Shown: piece after piece, positions 58,443 to 64,000 of the stretch
Layout: each line of letters begins with the position of its first letter
Numbering within the stretch: the first letter of the stretch is position 1
Assembly (NCBI GenBank): GCA_964462035.1
Contig: CAYXAP010000039.1
Span: 17,373-81,372 of the forward strand
DNA from: UBA1660 sp964462035
Lineage (GTDB): Bacteria; Myxococcota_A; Polyangia; Polyangiales; Houyiibacteriaceae
Direction of reading: 5' to 3'
DNA: 64,000 nucleotides
Notes under the pieces: model-generated
Told to the model about the DNA's origin: nothing
Seen by the model: the letters and a program-made list of their open reading frames with translations, nothing else
The model's database searches: none
Position numbers and translations under genes: made by a program

Positions 58443-59876
58443 ATGCATCGCTTTGGACTGGCGCTACTGATCCTGGCCGTGGGCTGCGGCGACGGCGACT
58501 CGCCCACGGATGGTGGCCCCGCCGTCGATGGCGGCTCGACCCCCGACGCCACCCCGGTCGACTCCGGCCCGCGAACCGACCTCGGACCGGGCACCACCGA
58601 GCTGTGGGCTCCGCAGCCCTGGGAGGACTGCGAAGGCAGCGGCCGCACGCTCGAGGCCGGACCAGACGACTACCGCGACACCCTGACCACCCTCGAGCCC
58701 GGGGACACGCTCCAGCTGCGCCCAGGCACCTACGAGCGAGGGCTCCCGCTTCGGGTCAGTGGCGAGGAGGGGCGCTGCATCGTCATCGAGGCGCTCGACC
58801 CGTCCGACCGACCGCTCTTCGCCGGCAGCGACTCCTTCAACATCGTCGCCGTCCATGGCGCTTCGTGGATCAAGGTCCGCCACCTCGACATCGACGGCAT
58901 GGGCCGGGCGGGCTTCGGCGTCGCCTCGCAAGGCGGCGACGACTCGCCGACCCACCACGTGGTCATCGATGGACTCTCGATGACCGGCCTCGACTCGGAC
59001 CAGCAGATCGTCGGCGTCTCCACCAAGAGCCCGGCGTGGGACTGGGTCATCCGCCGCAACCACATCGAGCGCGCGGGCACCGGTCTCTACCTCGGCAACT
59101 CGGACGGCTCCTACCCCTTCGTGCGCGGCGTCATCGAGCTCAACACCGTGCTCGACCCCATCGGCTACGCGATGCAGATCAAGCACCAGAATCCGTGGCC
59201 GGCGATCGACGGGATGCCGAGCGAGCCCTCCGACACGCTCGTGCGTTGGAACGTCTTCAGCAAGGTCGACGGCGCCAGCACCGACGCGGCCCGACCGAAC
59301 CTCCTCGTCGGCCACCAGCCGCCGAGCGGCCCGGGCCAGGACGACCGCGTGCTCATCTACGGCAACTTCTTCTACGACAACCCGACCGAGAACCTGCTGC
59401 AGGCCGAGGGCAACCTGGCCATCTACGCCAACGTCTTCGCCAACCCGAACGGCGGCGCCATCAACCTCCAGCCGCACAACGCGGTCCCGCGCATGGTCGA
59501 CGTCTTCTTCAACACCGTGGTCAGCAGCGGTCGCGGCATCCGGGTCACCGGCGGCGACGCCGCCTTCGAGCAGCGCGTCCGCTACAACGCGGTCTTCTCG
59601 CCGATGCCCATCGCCGCCGACGACACCAGCGGCGACGTGACCGGCGACCTGAGCGCGGCGGACTCGATGCTCGTCAACCCGAGCGCCGCGCCCGGCGAGC
59701 TCGACCTCCACCCGGTGGGTGATCTCTCCACCACCCTCGGCGACGACCTGCCGACCGTGCTCCACGGCGACCGCGACTACGACGGGCGGCTGCGCAGCGG
59801 CGACAGCGCGGGTGCGTACGACGGGCCGGCCGGAGCGGGCGCGCTCCCGCTCGTTCGCGTGGCCCAGTCGCGTTGA
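58443..59876 (+). CDS. Right-handed beta-helix lipoprotein
   Basis: A 477-residue lipoprotein: MHRFGLALLILAVGC then a Gly/Asp/Pro linker. Residues about 60-400 form short repeated strands in parallel-beta-helix style (GDTLQLRPGTYERGLPLRV; WVIRRNHIERAGTGLYLGN; VLIYGNFFYDN; LAIYANVFANPNGGAINLQ), as in pectate-lyase-like or NosD-like proteins. It may bind or cleave a polysaccharide, but catalytic residues cannot be assigned. The final part is a short globular domain. Converges on the MopE-like gene. Confidence 0.87.
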   Translation: MHRFGLALLILAVGCGDGDSPTDGGPAVDGGSTPDATPVDSGPRTDLGPGTTELWAPQPWEDCEGSGRTLEAGPDDYRDTLTTLEPGDTLQLRPGTYERGLPLRVSGEEGRCIVIEALDPSDRPLFAGSDSFNIVAVHGASWIKVRHLDIDGMGRAGFGVASQGGDDSPTHHVVIDGLSMTGLDSDQQIVGVSTKSPAWDWVIRRNHIERAGTGLYLGNSDGSYPFVRGVIELNTVLDPIGYAMQIKHQNPWPAIDGMPSEPSDTLVRWNVFSKVDGASTDAARPNLLVGHQPPSGPGQDDRVLIYGNFFYDNPTENLLQAEGNLAIYANVFANPNGGAINLQPHNAVPRMVDVFFNTVVSSGRGIRVTGGDAAFEQRVRYNAVFSPMPIAADDTSGDVTGDLSAADSMLVNPSAAPGELDLHPVGDLSTTLGDDLPTVLHGDRDYDGRLRSGDSAGAYDGPAGAGALPLVRVAQSR

Positions 59877-59879
59877 GGC

Positions 59880-61133
59880 TCAGCGACAGCCGCGCGTCGA
59901 GCTCACCGGAGAGGTCGGTGTGCAGGCGCCGCAGCTTCCGCAGCTCTCGATGCGGGAGACCGTAGCGCCGCAGTCGGGGTTGCCCACGCTCCACGTCGGG
60001 CCGGGCTGGCCGCAGAAGGGCGGCGCGATCGCGCACCCTCCGCACGCCGCTGCCGGCTCACGCTCCACGGAGCCGCTGCAGTCGTAGTCCCAGCTGTTGG
60101 TCCCCGGCAGCGGATCCCCGGGCAGGTCGCAATCGCAGCCGAGCATCGGGTGCATGCACCCACGGCGACCGCCGACACAGGTGCACCGTGCACCCGCAGC
60201 GCAGGTCGGCTCGTCGAAGTAGGCGGTCTGGCCGGTGAAGACGTCGGCGTTGAAATCGTGGCAGTCGTCTTTCGGGAAGCTGCCGGTCACCACGTCGCAC
60301 GGGGCGGAGGGAGGCGAGTGCATGTCGCCATCCATGTCCTCCGCCGGGGCGAGCGCGGTGCCGGAGGAACAATCGTTGTCCAGGCCATCGCAGATTTCCG
60401 GCGCGCCAGGGCGGACGTTCATCGCATCATCGTCGCAGTCCGCGTTGGCTGGATCCGAGGGGGAGGTTCCGGTCAGGTCCGTCCCGCAGTCGCCGCATAC
60501 GAACACGGGCTCTGCATCGGCGGCGGCGAAGCCGTCGTTGTCCATGTCGGGCCAGCACATCGTGGTGGTGCCTTCGTCGACCGTTCCATCGCAGTCGTTG
60601 TCGGCGGTGTCGCACGACTCGGACTCGTCCGGGTGGGCTCCTGCGTCGTCGTCGTCGCAGTCGTCCCCGCACGTCGCGCCGTTGCAGCACTCCGCACTGA
60701 CGTAGCCGTCTTCGTCCGCGTCGAGCTCTCCGAACGTCGTGTCGTCGCAGTCCTCGTCGAGGCCTTCCGTGTCGCACACCTCCGTCAAGAGCGGTGAGCG
60801 GTTCGGATCGGTATCGTCGCAGTCGTTGCCGCCGCACTCCGCCGCGTCCGCACCATCACCGTCTTGGTCCGGGTTGGTGCAGTCGCTGGGGCCACACTCG
60901 TCTGCGCTCTCGTCGCAGAGATCGAGAGGGCAGGGCGGTGCGCCCGGCAGGCACCCATGGGTGTCGGCGGCGCTTGCGTCGGGGTCACACACCTCGGTCC
61001 CGTTGCAGAAGGTGCCGTCATCACAGTCGCTGTTCGTCGCGCATGGCCCGGTCGACATGTCGACGGGGCTCATCCCGTCGTCGCCACAGCCCACCGCACA
61101 CACCAGGAGAGCGAGCAGACCCGCTGTCTTCAT
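59880..61133 (-). CDS. MopE-like Asp/Cys-rich repeat lipoprotein
   Basis: A 417-residue lipoprotein (MKTAGLLALLVCAVGC). Repeats match the other MopE-like proteins: CDDGTFCNGTEVC, DCDDTDPNRSPLLTEVCD, EDCDDTTFGELDADEDGY, DNDCDGTVDEG. A GTG at 61142 would add three residues. The C-terminus carries a further Cys-rich domain with CGGCAIAPPFCG and ESCGSCGACTPTSP. It is closest in block order to the tandem pair at 20541-23659, but lies 36 kb away, so this type is dispersed as well as tandem. Confidence 0.9.
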   Translation of the reverse strand: MKTAGLLALLVCAVGCGDDGMSPVDMSTGPCATNSDCDDGTFCNGTEVCDPDASAADTHGCLPGAPPCPLDLCDESADECGPSDCTNPDQDGDGADAAECGGNDCDDTDPNRSPLLTEVCDTEGLDEDCDDTTFGELDADEDGYVSAECCNGATCGDDCDDDDAGAHPDESESCDTADNDCDGTVDEGTTTMCWPDMDNDGFAAADAEPVFVCGDCGTDLTGTSPSDPANADCDDDAMNVRPGAPEICDGLDNDCSSGTALAPAEDMDGDMHSPPSAPCDVVTGSFPKDDCHDFNADVFTGQTAYFDEPTCAAGARCTCVGGRRGCMHPMLGCDCDLPGDPLPGTNSWDYDCSGSVEREPAAACGGCAIAPPFCGQPGPTWSVGNPDCGATVSRIESCGSCGACTPTSPVSSTRGCR

Positions 61134-61326
61134 CGTCGTCACCGGTGGGAGAGTGCCGGGGCGTCGGTGCTGGACACAAGCCCTACCGTGCGCTCAGGTC
61201 CAGTGGCAGCTGAAGCAGCGGGTCACGGTCGGGTGGCCCAGGATCTCGTCACCAGACTGCCCCGCGACGGACCTCGAAGGTCTTCGAGCCGGCCATCGCC
61301 AGGCAGATCTCGCCGCAGACGCGCGC

Positions 61327-61632
61327 CTACTCGAGCTCGCAGGTTCCGGCGTTGCAGCGGACCGCGCCCGCGGTCTCGCAGGGATCGATGAGGCACGAGA
61401 CCGGCATTCCCTCACACACGGGGTCCGGATCCGAGGCGAGCAGCGGCACACAGTTGCAGCCGTCGCAGGTGCTGCTGAAGCGCCGGCAGTCGTCATCGGT
61501 GGCGCAGCCGCCGGGGCTACCCGAATCGGGCTCCACCACCGCGGCGTCCCGATCGGCGGTGCTCCCGTCGTCGTCGCCGCAGCCGAAGAGGAGCGCACAA
61601 GCGAGGGCGACGAGGATCGAGCGGGCGCGCAT
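61327..61632 (-). CDS. Small lipoprotein, hypothetical
   Basis: A 101-residue lipoprotein: MRARSILVALACALLFGC, then an Asp/Ser linker and a Cys-rich domain with eight Cys in about 55 residues (CATDDDCRRF, STCDGCNCVPL, CEGMPVSCLIDPC). Likely a small disulfide-bonded surface module. The frame stays open for another 25 codons beyond the TAG, but nothing shows it is used. Confidence 0.8.
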   Translation of the reverse strand: MRARSILVALACALLFGCGDDDGSTADRDAAVVEPDSGSPGGCATDDDCRRFSSTCDGCNCVPLLASDPDPVCEGMPVSCLIDPCETAGAVRCNAGTCELE

Positions 61633-61684
61633 CGGCGAACGATACCGAGCGGTGAGCGACCCGGGTAGCCCGGGCTGGCGAGGG

Positions 61685-62608
61685 TCAGCGTCGGACGAGC
61701 CGACCCACCCGAAGCGCGCCCTCCGGTTCGGTGCCCTCGTAGCGAACGAAGCGTTCGCCGCCCTCGCTGATGAAGCACTCGCGGCGTGAGGTGGTGGGGC
61801 CGTAATGGATCTCGTGGATGTGCTCGAGGCGTACCAGCCACTCGCCTCCGGGGAGGGCGAGGAGCTCGGCGACGAAGCCGAAGTCCTCCGCACCCGAGTA
61901 GTCCTCCTGGCGGTAATGGGACGCGCGCGCGACGCGGACGGGAACGGCACCGGCGCTGAGCCAGAGCTCGCCGGCACCGTGGCCGACGAGGTCGACCCAG
62001 ACGAGGTCGGGCGCGGGGCGGCCCGTGGCTTCCGCCCAGGCGTCGCGTTCCGTCGCGGGGAGCTTGGCGCCTCGCTCCAGCTGACCGGCGGTGGGATGGT
62101 CGTTCGCCGGCTCCGGAGGCGAGGCGGCGAGCCGGTCGAGGAAGTCGACCTCGCTCGCGGGACCCCAGAGTTCGATCTGCGGGCCGCCGAGCTGGGCGGC
62201 GAGCCCACGCGCCGGAACCATGAGCCAGATGGTGGCGAAGCCCGGAAGCACGCGAGCGGCGAAGCTCGGGTCGAAGTGTTCGAAGCGCCCATGGACCACT
62301 CGCCATCGGTGCGGCTGGGAGCGGTTCGGGTTGGGCAGCTCGAGCAGGGCTTCGGTGGTGCCCTCGCCGAAGGTCGCCGCGGTCGCGCCGCGTTGGATGA
62401 GCCAACAGACCTGGTCTTCCGGGTCGGCGAGCGCCTCGATGAGCGCCAACCGTCGGCGGAAGAGCAGCTCGCTCCCACCGCGCGGTCTCACGCCCACTCG
62501 GTGGAGGCCGGCGGCGGGAGCGAACCAACCGTTCGCGAACTCTCCGGCCACCTCGCCGAGGAGGGCGAGCACCTCGGCGAGCTCGATGGGGGCGGGCGCG
62601 TGGGTCAC
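61685..62608 (-). CDS. Hypothetical protein
   Basis: A 307-residue protein without a signal peptide, starting at GTG 62608. Beta-rich with many Trp (FATIWLMVPARGL; APDLVWVDLVGHGAGELWL). It overlaps the stop of the upstream lipoprotein gene by 4 bases (GTGA), so the two are translationally coupled. A trypsin-co-occurring or SUKH-type domain is possible but not supported by a motif I can name. Confidence 0.75.
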   Translation of the reverse strand: MTHAPAPIELAEVLALLGEVAGEFANGWFAPAAGLHRVGVRPRGGSELLFRRRLALIEALADPEDQVCWLIQRGATAATFGEGTTEALLELPNPNRSQPHRWRVVHGRFEHFDPSFAARVLPGFATIWLMVPARGLAAQLGGPQIELWGPASEVDFLDRLAASPPEPANDHPTAGQLERGAKLPATERDAWAEATGRPAPDLVWVDLVGHGAGELWLSAGAVPVRVARASHYRQEDYSGAEDFGFVAELLALPGGEWLVRLEHIHEIHYGPTTSRRECFISEGGERFVRYEGTEPEGALRVGRLVRR

Positions 62609-63894
62609 GGCCGGCTACGGCTCAGCCCCGAGAGCTGCGCCCAGCCCGAGGCGCCCTCTGCGACCACGAAGCTCCAGTGCCCGTCCATCGACGCGTCGAC
62701 CATCGAGTCGCGCCCTTCGACCACGCCGTCGAACACCACGAGCTTGGCGCCGCTGGCCAGCGTGCCGGTCGGCGACCCGTTCGGTGCGTCGAGCAGCGGG
62801 ATCTCGGCTGTCGCCACATGACGCCACAGCGTCGCGTCGCGCGCGGGGCACGGCGTGTCGGCTCGGGGCCCGAGCGTGGATTCGAGGATCGTCCGTTGCT
62901 GTTGGCGGATGTCCCGATGGTTGGGCGTGGAGAGCCAGACGCGCCCGCCACCCGCGTCCACCGCGGTCAGGTAGATGTGGTCGACGCCCGAACGGATGAC
63001 CGCCTCTCCGATCGCCGCAGGCGCGGCCGCGTCTCCGTACGTCCAGCACGTGCGGGGCTCCGGCCCTGCGGCTTCCAGTGCCGGAGTCGGCTCCGCAGGC
63101 GCTTCGCCGGCGGCGAAGGCGAGGAAGCGATCCGGTCGCACCAGGGACGCGAGCTCCGCGTAGGGCACCGTGACCGGCCGAAGGCGGGCGCCGTCCCGTC
63201 GCTGCCAGGAGCCCTCCAGCCCCTCGGGCCCGAGAGCGACGCTCATCGTGTAGCAAGCGTCATCCGTGGTCGGCGCACGGCGGAGCGACGCGGCGCAGAG
63301 CGCCTTGCGGAGCTTCGCGCCGAGAACGAAGGCTTCCCTGACGTCGACGCGCTGGGGCCCCAGGGGCGTCAGCTGGAACGTGATGGACCAGGACTCCCGA
63401 CGCGACGGGAGCTGATTGGTCCACTCGCACAGCATCGACACCAGCTCGGCGGTGGCGAGCGTGGCTCGGCATCGCCCGGAGACGTTCGGCGATGCGCCGA
63501 GCGCGGCGCGGGCGATCGCCGTGCGCACCCGCATGTCGAGGTCGGCCGTGCGCGCTTCGTCGCCGAGATCCACGACGGGTCGCCGTACTCGGACGCGCTG
63601 GTCTCGCACCTCGAACCGATCCTCGTAGCGAACCGGGAGCGCCGCCGTCAGCTCACGCACGGGCGTTGGGGGAACGACGACGATCGCCGGGGTCTCGGGC
63701 TCGGGACTCGGTTCCTCGACCTCGGTCTCGGGCTCCGACTCGACCGACGGGGGGTCGGGCTCCGCCTCCGCGGCCTGGGACGAGGTCTGCGTGGTCGGCG
63801 GGGTCGTCGTCGACGTGGGTTCAGCTGCGGTGGCGCAGCCGGCGACGGTCATGGGGAAGAGGAGGAAGAAGACTCGACGAAGGGTCGGGCGCAT
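62605..63894 (-). CDS. Lipoprotein with Pro/Glu/Thr-rich linker, hypothetical
   Basis: A 429-residue lipoprotein: signal with lipobox VAGC, then about 50 residues of Thr/Pro/Glu-rich linker (TTTPPTTQTSS; EVEEPSPEPETP) that should span the envelope. The globular part has an N-terminal beta/alpha region with Cys pairs (RCRATL; MLCEW; ALCAAS; ACYTM). The C-terminal stretch (GTLASGAKLVVFDGVV...SFVVAEGASGWAQLSGL) is compatible with an SH3-like beta-barrel. Coupled to the following gene by a 4-base overlap. Confidence 0.82.
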   Translation of the reverse strand: MRPTLRRVFFLLFPMTVAGCATAAEPTSTTTPPTTQTSSQAAEAEPDPPSVESEPETEVEEPSPEPETPAIVVVPPTPVRELTAALPVRYEDRFEVRDQRVRVRRPVVDLGDEARTADLDMRVRTAIARAALGASPNVSGRCRATLATAELVSMLCEWTNQLPSRRESWSITFQLTPLGPQRVDVREAFVLGAKLRKALCAASLRRAPTTDDACYTMSVALGPEGLEGSWQRRDGARLRPVTVPYAELASLVRPDRFLAFAAGEAPAEPTPALEAAGPEPRTCWTYGDAAAPAAIGEAVIRSGVDHIYLTAVDAGGGRVWLSTPNHRDIRQQQRTILESTLGPRADTPCPARDATLWRHVATAEIPLLDAPNGSPTGTLASGAKLVVFDGVVEGRDSMVDASMDGHWSFVVAEGASGWAQLSGLSRSRP

Positions 63895-63951
63895 CGCTCG
63901 AGCATACGCAATCGCGAGCCGTGGCTGGCCCGGCACGGTCGGCAGAACGAC

Positions 63952-63986
63952 GAAGCCCCCGGAATCGCGAGGATTCCGAGGGCTTC
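63952..63986. terminator. Hairpin terminator at window end
   Basis: An imperfect stem GAAGCCCCCGGAATC / GATTCCGAGGGCTTC with a short GCGAG loop lies 58 bases upstream of the lipoprotein start on the minus strand, so it more likely ends a gene outside the window. Confidence 0.65.
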
Positions 63987-64000
63987 GGGTGGTGGGCGAT

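Noticed and set aside
61194..61326. Minus-strand CFSCH-like heme motif after the small lipoprotein
   Set aside because: Only a short out-of-frame tail with no start and no cytochrome context; chance CxxCH.
1..64000. tRNA, rRNA, CRISPR or intact insertion sequence
   Set aside because: No cloverleaf, repeat-spacer pattern, or transposase motif was recognised in any part of the window.

Overview
This window is GC-rich, densely packed chromosomal DNA. It looks like a Myxococcota (deltaproteobacterial) genome, possibly from the Sandaracinaceae or a relative. That placement is inferred from gene content: many lipoproteins with a ...GCG/ACG lipobox followed by Asp/Gly/Ser-rich linkers, four MopE-like Cys/Asp-rich repeat proteins, a DUF2330 protein with a C-terminal anchor, an AgmX/TonB-like protein and an AGPS-type ether-lipid synthase. 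Proline-synthesis and ribosome-maturation genes are the housekeeping background. A run of 100 N (57842-57941) is a scaffold join, so the order across it is not proven. I found no rRNA, tRNA, CRISPR array or intact insertion sequence.

Layout. 1-5.9 kb: a TetR regulator cut by the window edge, a membrane-anchored hypothetical, then malQ-mazG and a lipoprotein. 5.9-12.5 kb: a lipoprotein, the epmA-efp translation pair, a small lipoprotein, two membrane-anchored proteins and a zinc-ribbon protein. 12.5-24 kb: a MopE-like protein, a patatin, an M1-peptidase-like/Omp85 fusion, a class II amidotransferase homolog without its catalytic Cys, two tandem MopE-like paralogs, cutA and xerD. 25-30 kb: the scar of a lost divergent LysR/carboxymuconolactone-decarboxylase pair, an outer-membrane-type protein, a DUF2330 pair and a lipoprotein with LDL-receptor-A-like repeats. 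30-38.6 kb: prepilin peptidase, proB-proA-rsfS-rlmH, comF, smpB and neighbours. 38.6-52 kb: a VWA/calcium-repeat surface lipoprotein, AGPS-like oxidase, glycosyltransferase, a TPR/double-CNB protein divergent from the AgmX-like protein, glucokinase, a CreD-like protein, an ABC-F ATPase and panE. 52-64 kb: a Baeyer-Villiger monooxygenase/SDR fusion divergent from an AraC regulator, lipoproteins, a CBS protein, a beta-helix lipoprotein, another MopE-like protein and a two-gene block ending at a hairpin.

How it fits together. Core functions are translation quality control (efp/epmA, rsfS, rlmH, smpB, ABC-F), proline synthesis, sugar metabolism (malQ, glk) and type IV pilin processing. The accessory material is mostly cell-surface and secreted: about twenty predicted lipoproteins or exported proteins, many with calcium-binding-type or Cys-rich repeats. 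The most unusual items are the inactive-looking amidotransferase, the M1-like/Omp85 fusion, the BVMO-SDR fusion, the LDLa-like lipoprotein, EpmA with an extra N-terminal domain, and the LysR/CMD deletion scar. No single coherent new multi-gene system could be demonstrated from the sequence alone.
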